From assembly GCF_003625475.1 (NCBI RefSeq), contig NZ_RAIQ01000006.1, positions 1 to 64,000 on the forward strand: DNA of 64,000 nucleotides, in the 5' to 3' direction. Below, piece by piece: positions 53,851 to 63,249 of the stretch. Source of the stretch: Butyrivibrio sp. X503 (GTDB taxonomy: Bacteria > Bacillota > Clostridia > Lachnospirales > Lachnospiraceae). Under the pieces are notes generated by a model that did not search any database, was not told where the DNA came from, and was given only the letters and a program-made list of their open reading frames with translations. Both the position numbers and the translations under genes were made by a program. Position 1 is the stretch's first letter. Every line of letters starts with the position of its first letter.

Positions 53851-55210
53851 GATCTTCTCCTTGCTCATGCTCCTTCATGAATACGTTTTTTAGGCGCTCC
53901 GGCTCTAAAAGATACTCTTTGGTGTTATGTGCAGGTTCATCAATGACATCCGAAAGCATGGCGTTTAATATATCGCCTATCTGCCTGCCCGGAGCTATTC
54001 CAAGGCAGATAAGATCTTTACCTCCGACCGCAAGCTGCTTAAGTGTCACGCAATCATTCTCTTTTTTTATTTTATCATAAAGAACTCTTATATCCTTAAG
54101 TGCCTGCAATTTCTCTTTTTGATAATAAGAGCTCTGCGCCATGGTGTCTGCATATTTAACATCGAGAAGGAGAGTGAAATCCTCAACTCCCACTCTGTTC
54201 ATGGCTCTTCTTACGCTCCTTGGCTCGGCCGGGAATCTGTCGTCGTGATACTTTATCAAATTGCAGACTCTGTCCATTGTATCTCTGTCAAATTTAAGCC
54301 TTCTGAAAATATCTTCGGCCATCTTGGCTCCAAGCTGCGCGTGTCCATGAAAATGGCATATATTGTTATCATCGTTCGTTTTGGTAAGAGGCTTTCCGAT
54401 ATCATGAAGAAGCATCGCAAGCCTAAGCACCTTATCGGACTTAACGTAAGAAAGCGACTTAACGATATGTGTTCCTACGTCATATAAATGATGAGGATTG
54501 TTCTGCTCGGTCTCCATGCAGGCATCAAACTCGGGAAGTACTACCTTAGTAATTCCAAGATCATATAGATCCATGAATTTCTCGGGATGATCCGATTCAA
54601 GAAGCTTGATAAGCTCGACCTGAATTCTCTCCGCACTTATTTTCTTAAGCGTTGGAGCAAGCTCTTTTATCGCTTCTTTGGTCTCTTCTTCTATTTCATA
54701 GTCAAGCTGCGCGGAAAATCTCACGGCTCTCATTATTCTGAGGGCATCCTCGGAGAAACGCTCGTGTGCGTTACCCACGCATCTGATAAGCTTTTTCTCA
54801 AGATCCTCTACTCCTCCGAACCTGTCGATAAGCCCCTCTTCATCGTTGTAGGCCATCGCATTTATCGTAAAATCACGCCTTCTCATATCCTCGGTGAGAT
54901 TTTTGGTAAAAGTGACTTCGCTCGGATGTCTGCTGTCTTCGTACTTTCCGTCTATACGGTATGTGGTGACTTCATAACCCTCTTTTCCCATCATGACCGT
55001 AACTGTTCCGTGTTCAATACCTGTATCTATCGTTCTTCTGAAAAGCTTCTTGGTATCCTCCGGAAGTGCATTGGTTGTAATATCCCAATCCATCGGCTCT
55101 CTTCCAAGCAGCGCATCTCTTACGCAACCACCCACGATATAGGCTTCAAATCCCGCCTTGTGCATGGTGTCCAATATAAATTTCGCATTTTCGGGCATTT
55201 TAATAATCAT
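53825..55210 (-). CDS. cca: CCA tRNA nucleotidyltransferase
   Basis: The roughly 461-residue class II nucleotidyltransferase adds or repairs CCA at tRNA 3' ends. The N-terminal head has YIVGGCVRDALLGREP and the catalytic Asp pair in DWDITT (about 40-46). RRDFTINAMAYN and the RIMRAVRFSAQL neck follow, and an HD-type domain is in AMLLHDIGKP. The start is uncertain: ATG 55210 has only a weak site, and ATG 55198 is also possible. Both tRNAs in the window lack CCA, so the enzyme is needed here. Confidence 0.92.
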   Translation of the reverse strand: MIIKMPENAKFILDTMHKAGFEAYIVGGCVRDALLGREPMDWDITTNALPEDTKKLFRRTIDTGIEHGTVTVMMGKEGYEVTTYRIDGKYEDSRHPSEVTFTKNLTEDMRRRDFTINAMAYNDEEGLIDRFGGVEDLEKKLIRCVGNAHERFSEDALRIMRAVRFSAQLDYEIEEETKEAIKELAPTLKKISAERIQVELIKLLESDHPEKFMDLYDLGITKVVLPEFDACMETEQNNPHHLYDVGTHIVKSLSYVKSDKVLRLAMLLHDIGKPLTKTNDDNNICHFHGHAQLGAKMAEDIFRRLKFDRDTMDRVCNLIKYHDDRFPAEPRSVRRAMNRVGVEDFTLLLDVKYADTMAQSSYYQKEKLQALKDIRVLYDKIKKENDCVTLKQLAVGGKDLICLGIAPGRQIGDILNAMLSDVIDEPAHNTKEYLLEPERLKNVFMKEHEQGEDHEKESSDN

Positions 55211-55311
55211 ATTCTCATAATAGCCCAAAGACCGATACTTGTGAAGAATTGTCTAGGAATTTTCTTTTACAGGTTATATACTTATGTTAATGATATTATG
55301 AGGGTTTAAAT

Positions 55312-57033
55312 ATGAAATTCAGAAAAAACACCAGGTTTGTTGCTATCCTTTTGCTTGCTATTTTTTTCCTTCTGATAATGGCACTATTGAAGGTTATAGA
55401 TAATTCCTACTCTTACAGCTCATCCCTTACCAATCTTGAGGACAGATGGACTGTTTGTTTAAACGACGAAGTTTTGGCGACTTCTTCTGTTCTGCACGAG
55501 ATCAATATTCCCGTCATCAACAATGACGATTCTCTCGTTCTGACAAGAACAATCCCGTATATTTCAGATAACTCATGCTGTCTTTATTTTTTCACCAAGC
55601 ATGCCATAGTAGATGTGTATGTAGGAAAAGATCTTATCTATTCTTACGGACGTGACATCTATGAAAAATATCATGAGTGTCCCGACAGATTTAACTGCGT
55701 TTCACTTACGGGAGCTCATTCGGGAAACCGCTTAAAGGTTGTTCTCACCGGAACGAGAAAAGCTTCTTTTTCTTCACTCTCTGAGTTTATGCTCGGAAGC
55801 AGAGTCGATATTCTTTCATATCATCTTTTGCAAAACTCGGTAAGTATATTCTCCGGAATATTCCTATCCATTCTTGGCGTAATACTTATTATTATCTCGC
55901 CGTACATGTACGTCTACCATGACAGAGAGCTAAGGCTGTTCTTTAGCGGTCTTACTTCGTTCCTTCTCGGTCTTTTTATCCTGGGACAGTACGGGCTCAT
56001 CGACATGCTGATCAACAATCCGCATGCCAATTCGTTTGCGGAATATGCTTCTTTTATCTGTATCCCGATTTCCGTAACGGGATATCTTTTCTCCGTATTT
56101 CCAAAAAGGAGCAAGCGCCTTTTCCAGATTATCTTTTTGTATAACATAGGTTTCTTCATTGTTCTTTTGGCACTAAACAATTACAACATTCTGAAATTCT
56201 CGGATGTGACGACCTATATTCAGGCTTCGATCATAATACAGAGCATTATCGCAATTGTCCTTTTGTACAGGGAAAGAGAACACTTCTTTACCTCCGACGA
56301 TCACAACACGACTTCGGATCTCTTTTTCATACTGGGACTACTTGCGTTCATGATTTTCGCAATCTCCGATATCTTTGTTTACGATTATCACAAATATAAG
56401 AGCAACACCGGAAATATCTTTATTTACGGAAGCGGCTTTACGTTCGGCGCGCTTTTGTTTGTGTCTTGTCTTATCATCAGTTATCTTTTCTACAGCATAT
56501 ACAACAACAATTATGCATCGATGAAAAGGCAGATGGTTGACCTTGCTTACACGGATCCTCTGACGGGACTTGCAAACAGAGCAAGGTGCGAGCAAATAAT
56601 GCAGATCATTTCCAACGAACACAGTCTTTATACGATCTTTAGTATCGACCTTAATAAGCTCAAGGTTGTCAACGACACCTACGGCCACCACGAGGGCGAC
56701 CGCCTTCTTACGGGCTTTTCGACCATACTTACCAATTGCTTCTGGGATGCGAATCTCATCGGAAGAATGGGCGGCGACGAATTTATTGTCATCCTTCTTG
56801 ATGAGCAGGCTTCTCATTGCACCAAGAGAATTCATGAGTTCTATGCTCTTTTATCCGAATGGAACAGAAAAGAGCAGGTGTTCCAATACAGTGCCTCCTA
56901 CGGATACGCGTACAGCTATGAGGTTCCGAACAGCTCCGCTCAGGAGGTATACATGCTGGCTGATTCGCGCATGTATGAGATGAAAAAAGAGCACCGCGAA
57001 AATAATGGAATGGGGGTATCCTTCAATGCGTAA
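55312..57033 (+). CDS. Membrane diguanylate cyclase (7TMR-DISM-like sensor + GGDEF), first of pair
   Basis: The 573-residue protein has an N-terminal anchor (about 10-28) and an extracytoplasmic, jelly-roll-like domain (about 40-170). About seven membrane segments follow (170-400), then a GGDEF domain (about 415-570, RMGGDEFIVIL). This is the layout of 7TM receptors with extracellular DISM-type domains. The intact GGDEF predicts c-di-GMP synthesis. The inhibitory I-site (RxxD five residues before GGDEF) is absent, so product inhibition by that route is not expected. GAGGG precedes the ATG. It overlaps the next, paralogous gene by 8 bp. Confidence 0.9.
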   Translation: MKFRKNTRFVAILLLAIFFLLIMALLKVIDNSYSYSSSLTNLEDRWTVCLNDEVLATSSVLHEINIPVINNDDSLVLTRTIPYISDNSCCLYFFTKHAIVDVYVGKDLIYSYGRDIYEKYHECPDRFNCVSLTGAHSGNRLKVVLTGTRKASFSSLSEFMLGSRVDILSYHLLQNSVSIFSGIFLSILGVILIIISPYMYVYHDRELRLFFSGLTSFLLGLFILGQYGLIDMLINNPHANSFAEYASFICIPISVTGYLFSVFPKRSKRLFQIIFLYNIGFFIVLLALNNYNILKFSDVTTYIQASIIIQSIIAIVLLYREREHFFTSDDHNTTSDLFFILGLLAFMIFAISDIFVYDYHKYKSNTGNIFIYGSGFTFGALLFVSCLIISYLFYSIYNNNYASMKRQMVDLAYTDPLTGLANRARCEQIMQIISNEHSLYTIFSIDLNKLKVVNDTYGHHEGDRLLTGFSTILTNCFWDANLIGRMGGDEFIVILLDEQASHCTKRIHEFYALLSEWNRKEQVFQYSASYGYAYSYEVPNSSAQEVYMLADSRMYEMKKEHRENNGMGVSFNA

Positions 57034-58717
57034 ATCAGTGACTTTCATAGGAATATCCACCCTTTTCATCATAGTTCTTTTCTCCGTATTTTTAAATTTC
57101 CTTCGCTTTGAGAGACGCTATCCCATGTACTCTCTGGAAAAAGGATGGGTTGCAACATACAGAAACCAGCAATATCTTAATACCGAACTCAGTGAACTGA
57201 GCGAACAGATAGGTATTTCTTTTTCACGAGGAGACAAGATTACTTTGACACTTCCAAGGCTTCTTGACTCTTGCGAAGCGCCATTCCCGTATCTCATCTT
57301 CAAGACTCAGTGCTGTGCGTATGAGGTATTCCTTGACGGCAAGCTCATTGCATATGAAGGGCTCGACGCCGTGGCAAACGGTTCTTACATAGGAAACGGC
57401 TACAATATTGTTCCTTTGGAGCCTGATTATGCGGGCAAAAAACTCTCAATAAACCTGTACGTAACCGAGAACAATACCAAGGCAAATGTTGTAAACATGA
57501 TGATGGGAGATTTTGACGATCTGTACAGATATCTCCTCTATACAGCGACATTCCCTCTGATAACGGGAATCTTCCTTATAGTTTTCGGTCACATCTTCCT
57601 GCTCATCTCTCTGGTATTTTACATGCGATCTTCAGATGTGTTTAACCAGATCGTGTGCTCGATCATAGGTATTTTGCTGGGTGTATGGCTCCTTACGAAA
57701 TTTGACTGCTTCACGTTCCTACTTGATAAGTCAACGGCGACGTTTATAGGTTACTCAGCATTGTATCTGCTTGTTCCGACGATATATTCGCTGATATACT
57801 GCCTGCACAAACGCTACGACGGAACCGTCCTTACCGTAACGGGATATGGCTCGCTTGCTTTCAGCTTTTTGTTTATCGCTTTGCACCTGACAGACAAAGT
57901 TCATATTCACCACTTTATAATCCCGTATTATCTGCTTGCGGTGATAAGCTTCCTGTTCCTTGCGATATATGATTTTATCGATATAAAAGCCAAGTCCAAG
58001 AATCCGACCACTCAGATCCTTATGTTTGGTCTTACGCCTCTGTCCATATCACTGATTCTTACCGCATGTACCGATGTTATGAGGCATAATCTGGACTGCA
58101 GAGAGAGCTTCCTCATGACCAACGTAATTCCTGCAACTGCGATGTTTTTTGTTATCACGCAGCTGCTTAATCACTTCGTCTTCATGACAAGAATTTATGC
58201 CCAGAGAAAAGAGTATGCTTCTCTTGCTCAGATTGCTTTTGAAGATGCGCTTACTCAGCTTCCCAACAGAGCAAGCTCAGATAAAAGACTCGCGGATCTC
58301 GATGAATCCGATTCCGATTTCTGCATAGTGAGTCTTGACCTAAACGGACTGAAAGAAGTTAACGACAACGACGGTCATCCTGCGGGAGATAAGCTTCTTA
58401 AGAGTTTTTCATCCGCACTTTCGGAAGTATTTAAAAATATCGGAGAATGCTTCAGGATCGGCGGCGATGAATTCATGGTAATCTTGGAGTCATCAGAAAA
58501 AGATAAAGTTATTGAGCTCCTTGATCTTTTGGATAAAAAGCTTTTGGAACTCGATAAAGAAGATCCCGGCATCAACCACAGCGTTTCTCACGGCTTCGCT
58601 TTTAGGTCGGAAGCGGAAGATAAAGATACGCATACGGTATTCATGCTTGCAGACCAGAGAATGTACAACAACAAAAAGACTTATTACGCAAGAAAAAACG
58701 TAAGTAAAAATAAGTAA
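57026..58717 (+). CDS. Membrane diguanylate cyclase (7TMR-DISM-like sensor + GGDEF), second of pair
   Basis: The 563-residue paralog of the preceding gene has the same plan: anchor (about 5-25), extracytoplasmic domain (about 30-170), about seven membrane segments, and GGDEF (about 410-560, FRIGGDEFMVILES). It too lacks the RxxD I-site. The start is ATG 57026, with GGGGGT 8 nt upstream; the longest ORF starts 21 bp earlier without a site. The pair probably arose by tandem duplication and is translated in coupling. Ligands are unknown. A terminator follows. Confidence 0.9.
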   Translation: MRKSVTFIGISTLFIIVLFSVFLNFLRFERRYPMYSLEKGWVATYRNQQYLNTELSELSEQIGISFSRGDKITLTLPRLLDSCEAPFPYLIFKTQCCAYEVFLDGKLIAYEGLDAVANGSYIGNGYNIVPLEPDYAGKKLSINLYVTENNTKANVVNMMMGDFDDLYRYLLYTATFPLITGIFLIVFGHIFLLISLVFYMRSSDVFNQIVCSIIGILLGVWLLTKFDCFTFLLDKSTATFIGYSALYLLVPTIYSLIYCLHKRYDGTVLTVTGYGSLAFSFLFIALHLTDKVHIHHFIIPYYLLAVISFLFLAIYDFIDIKAKSKNPTTQILMFGLTPLSISLILTACTDVMRHNLDCRESFLMTNVIPATAMFFVITQLLNHFVFMTRIYAQRKEYASLAQIAFEDALTQLPNRASSDKRLADLDESDSDFCIVSLDLNGLKEVNDNDGHPAGDKLLKSFSSALSEVFKNIGECFRIGGDEFMVILESSEKDKVIELLDLLDKKLLELDKEDPGINHSVSHGFAFRSEAEDKDTHTVFMLADQRMYNNKKTYYARKNVSKNK

Positions 58718-58724
58718 TAAAAAT

Positions 58725-58760
58725 AAGGCAGTGTGGAATGCTGAAACTCCACACTGCCTT
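58725..58760. terminator. Bidirectional terminator between the cyclase pair and proS
   Basis: AAGGCAGTGTGGA and TCCACACTGCCTT pair perfectly around a 10-nt loop between convergent genes; the flanking T-runs are modest. Confidence 0.8.
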
Positions 58761-58791
58761 TATTATTGTTATTGTCGGTCTGTTATCCGGA

Positions 58792-60225
58792 TCAATATGC
58801 TCTTCCCCAGTAAACCATCTTCTTCGCAGGCTTGCCGCAGATAGGGCAAACGTCTGAGATGTTCTCCTGCTCGAAAGGCATACAACGGCTCGTTACGTTG
58901 AACTCTTCCTTGATCTTGTCTTCGCACTCGCGGTCTCCGCACCACATAGCCTTTACAAAGCCCTTAGTCTCCTTGAAGTTCTCTGCAAACTCTTCTTTGT
59001 TGTGAGCAACGAATGTGTGCTCCTCAAGGTGCTTCTTTGCTCTTGCAAGCATATCATTCTGGATCTGATCAAGAAGCTCTCCGACTTTAGCTGCTACATC
59101 TGAGATCGCACACTCGATCTTTTCTCTTGTATCTCTTCTTACAAGTACGCACTTGCCTGCCTCGAGGTCCTTAGGTCCGATCTCAACACGGATCGGAATT
59201 CCTCTCATCTCCTGCTCGGCAAACTTAAATCCGGGTGTTCTGTCTGTATCGTCTGTCTTTACCCTGTAATCTGAAAGGCTCTTGGCGATACCGTATGCGG
59301 CATCAAGAACGCCTTCTTTCTTCTGCTGGATAGGAATAACAACAACCTGGATAGGAGCGATCTTAGGAGGAACAACGAGTCCTGAGTTGTCTCCGTGTAC
59401 CATGATCATAGCTCCGATAGTACGTGTTGTAAGTCCCCATGAAGTCTGATTTACATAGTGAAGCTGATTGTCTTTACCTGCATACTGGATACCGAATGCC
59501 TTTGCAAATCCGTCACCGAAGTTGTGGCTGGTAGCGCTCTGAAGAGCTCTTCCGTCATGCATAAGTGCTTCTACTGTGTATGTAGCCTCTGCTCCCGCAA
59601 ACTTCTCTTTATCTGTCTTCTGTCCTTTGATAACGGGGATGGCCATATCATTCTCAAGGAAGTCAGCGTATACGTTGAGCATCTGTTGTGTACGCTCTTC
59701 AGCCTCTTCGAATGTTGCGTGTGCTGTATGGCCTTCCTGCCAAAGGAACTCACGGCTTCTAAGGAAAGGTCTTGTCTCTTTTTCCCATCTTACAACGCTG
59801 CACCACTGGTTAAGAACCTGAGGAAGGTCTTTGTATGAATGAATCTCGCCCTTGTAGTAATCGCAGAAAAGAGTCTCTGATGTGGGACGAACACAATATC
59901 TCTCTGTAAGAGGCTCCATTCCTCCGTGTGTAACCCATGCAACTTCAGGTGCAAATCCCTCTACGTGATCCTTCTCCTTCTGAAGAAGTGACTCGGGAAT
60001 GAACATGGGAAGATAAGCGTTCTGAACTCCCGTTGCCTTAAATCTTGCATCAAGGTGCTTCTGAATAAGCTCCCAGATTGCGTAGCCCGCGGGCTTAATT
60101 ACCATACATCCCTTGATGTTGGAATAGCTTACGAGGTCTGCCTTGATACATACGTCGGTATACCATTGTGTGAAATCTTCATCCATGGATGTGATCTCTG
60201 ATACAAGTTTCTTGTTGTCAGCCAT
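58792..60225 (-). CDS. proS: Prolyl-tRNA synthetase (archaeal/eukaryotic-like type)
   Basis: The 477-residue class II synthetase charges tRNA-Pro. It carries [32 protein letters not shown] and [17 protein letters not shown] (motifs 2 and 3). A zinc-binding C-terminal domain (about 400-477) has Cys pairs in WCGDREC and CPICGK, ending in a Tyr (WGRAY). It lacks the bacterial editing insertion, so it is the short eukaryote-like form common in Clostridia. The start is ATG 60225, after AAAGGAG; the longer ORF starts in the T-box terminator. A T-box controls it. Confidence 0.95.
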   Translation of the reverse strand: MADNKKLVSEITSMDEDFTQWYTDVCIKADLVSYSNIKGCMVIKPAGYAIWELIQKHLDARFKATGVQNAYLPMFIPESLLQKEKDHVEGFAPEVAWVTHGGMEPLTERYCVRPTSETLFCDYYKGEIHSYKDLPQVLNQWCSVVRWEKETRPFLRSREFLWQEGHTAHATFEEAEERTQQMLNVYADFLENDMAIPVIKGQKTDKEKFAGAEATYTVEALMHDGRALQSATSHNFGDGFAKAFGIQYAGKDNQLHYVNQTSWGLTTRTIGAMIMVHGDNSGLVVPPKIAPIQVVVIPIQQKKEGVLDAAYGIAKSLSDYRVKTDDTDRTPGFKFAEQEMRGIPIRVEIGPKDLEAGKCVLVRRDTREKIECAISDVAAKVGELLDQIQNDMLARAKKHLEEHTFVAHNKEEFAENFKETKGFVKAMWCGDRECEDKIKEEFNVTSRCMPFEQENISDVCPICGKPAKKMVYWGRAY

Positions 60226-60267
60226 TTTGGTTCTCCTTTTTTTGCAATTAAGTGTTTCCGGGAACTT

Positions 60268-60520
60268 TGAGAGATATTTTTTCAAAAATAAAAGAACCCT
60301 CAAATCCCATAACAGGGACCGAAGATTCTCGGCGGTACCACCCTATTTAAACCAAGCATATTCTGCTGTGGTCTCACTCAATTTAACCCTTAACGCGGGA
60401 TACGCCGTATTTTCATACGGGACTCCAAGGTAGGTTCGCTGTTTGGTCGTAAGAGCCTCGCACCAACGGCTCTCTCTCTGAAACGCTTACGCAGTTACTG
60501 ATCCTCTTCAACGTCATATT
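60268..60520 (-). ncRNA. T-box riboswitch leader of proS
   Basis: On the minus strand the canonical T-box core AGGGTGGTACCGC is at 60332-60344. A terminator hairpin follows, pairing GAATCTTC with GAGGGTTC and TCCC with GGGA before a T run (about 60280-60327). A candidate specifier CCU (Pro) sits in the upstream stem (GCGAACCTACC, near 60430). Uncharged tRNA-Pro should raise proS expression. The Stem I boundaries are approximate. Confidence 0.9.
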
Positions 60521-60532
60521 ATTTTAAAAATG

Positions 60533-60561
60533 ATTTTATTAACATTTATGTACCTTGTCAA
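60533..60561 (-). promoter_or_regulatory. Promoter of the proS T-box transcript
   Basis: TTGACA (60556-60561) and TAAAAT (60533-60538) are 17 bp apart on the minus strand, just upstream of the T-box. Confidence 0.75.
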
Positions 60562-60585
60562 GGGGAGACGCTCTCCACCTATATT

Positions 60586-60699
60586 TCACTGCCAAGACAA
60601 AACAATCTCTTTAAATCTGGGAAGACATATTTCGCATAAGCCATATTCTTCCGTAGATACAATTCCGCCACGACCAAGCCTTCTTCTATACGGAGACAT
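60586..60699 (-). CDS. Candidate small protein (37 residues) overlapping the end of the acidic protein gene
   Basis: An ATG at 60699 opens a 37-codon frame, different from that of the upstream gene, ending in TGA at 60586-60588. The product is basic at the start (MSPYRRRLGRGG) and has a CxxC pair (LCEICLPRF). AGGA lies 5 nt before the ATG, and the start overlaps the last codons of the gene at 60686-61762. No homolog is recognised; a chance frame is possible. Confidence 0.3.
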   Translation of the reverse strand: MSPYRRRLGRGGIVSTEEYGLCEICLPRFKEIVLSWQ

Positions 60700-61762
60700 C
60701 GATTCCTACGGTAGACATGGGTGCTACTGTTGTTCCTCCTGCTGCCGCTCCGGGCATGGAGATTATAGGAGTAACTGACTGAGCACCTGCTTTAAATACA
60801 GGCGCGGAGCCTCCCGAAACCACGCTGCTTGCAGCATTTGAGGAACTGTTCTTCTTAGATTCTTCATAGGCAAAGAGCTTTTTAAGATATTCTTTGTCGG
60901 CTTCAGCTATTTCTTTCAGTTCCTTGGTACGATGCTTGATCTTGAGCATCTTAAGATCGTCTTCGGACATGTTTGGATCGGGAGCGTACATAGTTTCTGC
61001 AAGATCTGTAAGATCCATTTCTTCCATCATACTCTCCATCTCTTCCGAAAACTCACTCATAAGCTCTGTTAATGCTTCACCTTCTGACTCCGGAACATCT
61101 ACCGGAACATCCTGAATTTGAGGACCTTCCATGATGAATTCTTCCTCATACTCCATATCATCAAAAGGCTCTTCGATCATTTCCTCTTCATCTATCTCCT
61201 CTTCTGATGCTTTCTCATCTTCAGAAGCACTGTCGTCTTCACGCTCTTCAAGCGCCTCTCCAATACCCACGGAGCCGCGTTCTATCATCTCTTCCTGCTC
61301 AAGGTGATGAACTTTCTTTCTGGCGACCTTTACCATGGAATTAGCATGATCTATAGCAAGCTGTATTTCTTCTTCGTCGTACTCGCCGCTTCCTTTAAGG
61401 CGCTTTAATCTCATCACTTCGCGTCTTGCGGATTGCACGGCTTTCCTTGCACTTACGCTATTTTTACTTCGTATTATCATCGAAGATATCTTTTTGAAAT
61501 TATATTGGAGTTTCTTTTTCTGAAGGGATGTTGCCTTGGATTTATTTCTGGCTGCGCGCAGTTTCTCTGCATAGCACATACTCTGATCCGCTACGCTCTT
61601 TTCTCTCTCCGCTTTTCTCATCTCATATTCTAATTTCGCAAGGGATTCCTCGGGTTCAGACTTAGGCTCTGCTTTCCTATTAACCCGCATAGTGTACGCA
61701 TTAGATATCGATTCAACTACTTTTTCATTTGAAAATAAGTCTCTCATGATCTCGATAGACAT
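60686..61762 (-). CDS. Acidic coiled-coil protein of unknown function
   Basis: The 358-residue protein has a strongly basic, helical N-terminal half (about 20-155, e.g. RNKSKATSLQKKKLQ and VQSARREVMRLKRLKG). A very acidic middle follows (about 165-255, EEEIDEEEMIEEP), then a helix (about 270-310). The tail is rich in Ser, Gly and Ala (about 315-358, VSGGSAPVFKAGAQS). There is no signal peptide, membrane segment or known motif. AAGGAGG lies 6 nt before the chosen ATG. It stands alone between proS and the AlkD-like gene. I do not recognise it. Confidence 0.75.
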   Translation of the reverse strand: MSIEIMRDLFSNEKVVESISNAYTMRVNRKAEPKSEPEESLAKLEYEMRKAEREKSVADQSMCYAEKLRAARNKSKATSLQKKKLQYNFKKISSMIIRSKNSVSARKAVQSARREVMRLKRLKGSGEYDEEEIQLAIDHANSMVKVARKKVHHLEQEEMIERGSVGIGEALEEREDDSASEDEKASEEEIDEEEMIEEPFDDMEYEEEFIMEGPQIQDVPVDVPESEGEALTELMSEFSEEMESMMEEMDLTDLAETMYAPDPNMSEDDLKMLKIKHRTKELKEIAEADKEYLKKLFAYEESKKNSSSNAASSVVSGGSAPVFKAGAQSVTPIISMPGAAAGGTTVAPMSTVGIDVSV

Positions 61763-61846
61763 ATGCATCCTCCTTGACGCTTTTTGGCAACTCCGTTTGT
61801 CAAAACTATCTCATATCATATATCGACATTTTTTGAATATAATTAA

Positions 61847-61879
61847 GGGCCATACTGATTATTATGATCAGTATGGCCC
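61847..61879 (-). terminator. Hairpin after the AlkD-like gene
   Basis: GGGCCATACTGAT and ATCAGTATGGCCC pair perfectly around a 7-nt loop, 10 bp past the gene's stop. The T-tract on the minus strand is weak (TTAATTATATT). Confidence 0.7.
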
Positions 61880-61888
61880 CGGTTTATC

Positions 61889-62560
61889 TCATCTGAATGT
61901 TTTAAGGTATTCCTTATGCTCGTCGGTAACTCTAAAACTCTCAACAGCTTTCTGAATTGCCTTTTTGTGGACCCATTCATCGAGCTTTCGATCTTCAAAA
62001 TATTTAACGCTCGCGTCGTATTGTTTGGCAAGTGCTGTCGCGAAATACCAAGCCACCATCATCTTAAGGTAATAGTCTTCGCCTTTTTTGGACGCAACAA
62101 GCTCAAGATATTCCTCTTTGAAATCCTCATCCAGAAATTCATTCATAAGCATGCGCATGCCAAAACGCGCAGTGTAGACATGGTCTGACGCAATCCACTT
62201 CTTGATATACGGAAGGAGCTTTCCATGATTCTTTTTAAAGCATTTTGGCGTAGCCTGATCTGAAACCGGCCAGCAATCCACATACGGAAGGAACTTCTCC
62301 ACTTCCTTGATGCACTCATCAAAATCCTTTATAAGCGAAACAACAAAGAAATGAACGAGATTCTCTTCGTAGTATTTATGCGGAAGCTTGCTTAAAAACT
62401 CACCCCTTATATCGCTCTTAAAGACTTCTTTTGCGACCTCGCGCATCTTGGGCGTTCTGACCCCGATGATTGTCTCGGGCGCTATATTGGGTACAAGCTT
62501 AGCCTGAAATTCCTTGTATTTAGAATCTTTTTCTTTTAATAGCATCTCATAAACTGTCAT
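61889..62560 (-). CDS. DNA alkylation repair protein, AlkD-like
   Basis: The 223-residue protein is all helical, as expected for the HEAT-repeat AlkD family of DNA glycosylases that remove N3- and N7-alkylated purines. GVRTPKMREVAKEV near the N-terminus, YVDCWPVSDQAT (about 93-104) and KMMVAWYFATA (about 165-175) hold the Trp and Asp residues typical of the active site. Start and stop fit the family length. It lies 10 bp after nrdG and is probably the last gene of an nrdD-nrdG-alkD transcript. Confidence 0.85.
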   Translation of the reverse strand: MTVYEMLLKEKDSKYKEFQAKLVPNIAPETIIGVRTPKMREVAKEVFKSDIRGEFLSKLPHKYYEENLVHFFVVSLIKDFDECIKEVEKFLPYVDCWPVSDQATPKCFKKNHGKLLPYIKKWIASDHVYTARFGMRMLMNEFLDEDFKEEYLELVASKKGEDYYLKMMVAWYFATALAKQYDASVKYFEDRKLDEWVHKKAIQKAVESFRVTDEHKEYLKTFR

Positions 62561-62570
62561 GATAGCAACC

Positions 62571-63122
62571 TCAGCTCAGTCTTGATTCCTCTTTGTCGTT
62601 ATACTTAGAAAGGACAATTTCTCCTTTTTTTAGACTTTCGGGAACATCGATAACTCTTTGGTTTGACGATCCTCGGAATCTAAGAAGAAGGCTTCTTTTT
62701 TCAAGCTCGAACTTGCCGTCAACGAGAACATCGATCATTGAAAGGATTGCATCTGTATCTTCTCCGTGGCATCTCTTGTTGTCTTTATCGTTAAGCTCTT
62801 CCCATGTGTATCCGGAGTAGATCCAGATTGTGGCGTGGGGAACTTCTTTTTTCACCCGCTCGATAAGAGGTCTTATCTCTTTTTGATTTACAATCTCCAT
62901 AGGCTCTCCGCCAAGGATAGAAAGACCGCTTACATACTCGGGTTTTAATGACTCTACGATCTCATCCTCTACCTCTTTGGTATATTTGTTTCCGTACATG
63001 AAATCCCAAGTCATTTCATTAAAGCAGCCCTTGCAGTGGTGCGTACATCCGCTTACAAAGAATGCCGTTCTACAGCCTATTCCGTTTGCAACATCATTAA
63101 AATATATTTGTCCGTAGTACAT
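62571..63122 (-). CDS. nrdG: Anaerobic ribonucleoside-triphosphate reductase activating protein
   Basis: The 183-residue radical SAM enzyme makes the glycyl radical on NrdD. The 4Fe-4S motif CTHHCKGCFN (CxxxCxxC, about 29-38) and the SAM-contact GGEPM (about 77-81) are seen. The longest ORF begins 78 codons earlier, over the intergenic hairpin; the ATG at 63122 has AGAGG upstream and gives the normal length. It follows nrdD by 127 bp. Confidence 0.93.
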   Translation of the reverse strand: MYYGQIYFNDVANGIGCRTAFFVSGCTHHCKGCFNEMTWDFMYGNKYTKEVEDEIVESLKPEYVSGLSILGGEPMEIVNQKEIRPLIERVKKEVPHATIWIYSGYTWEELNDKDNKRCHGEDTDAILSMIDVLVDGKFELEKRSLLLRFRGSSNQRVIDVPESLKKGEIVLSKYNDKEESRLS

Positions 63123-63168
63123 ATCGCCTCTTCTTTTATTCAAAACAAAATCTTGTTTATGGGCAAAA

Positions 63169-63192
63169 CAAGGTCGGATAATTCCGACCTTG
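63169..63192 (-). terminator. Hairpin between nrdD and nrdG
   Basis: CAAGGTCGGA and TCCGACCTTG pair perfectly around a short loop; TTTTG follows on the minus strand. It may partly terminate transcripts after nrdD, giving less nrdG mRNA. Confidence 0.55.
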
Positions 63193-63249
63193 CTGTTTAT
63201 TGTGGTATTATTTGTTGTTCCTTTGTCAGGACCGAAACTTTGGTTTGTA

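Noticed and set aside
54587..55309. Plus-strand frame of 240 codons opposite cca
   Set aside because: cca has full family motifs on the other strand; this frame is a shadow without start signals.
58792..60303. A longer proS start at a TTG at 60303
   Set aside because: It lies within the T-box terminator; AAAGGAG sits just before the ATG at 60225.
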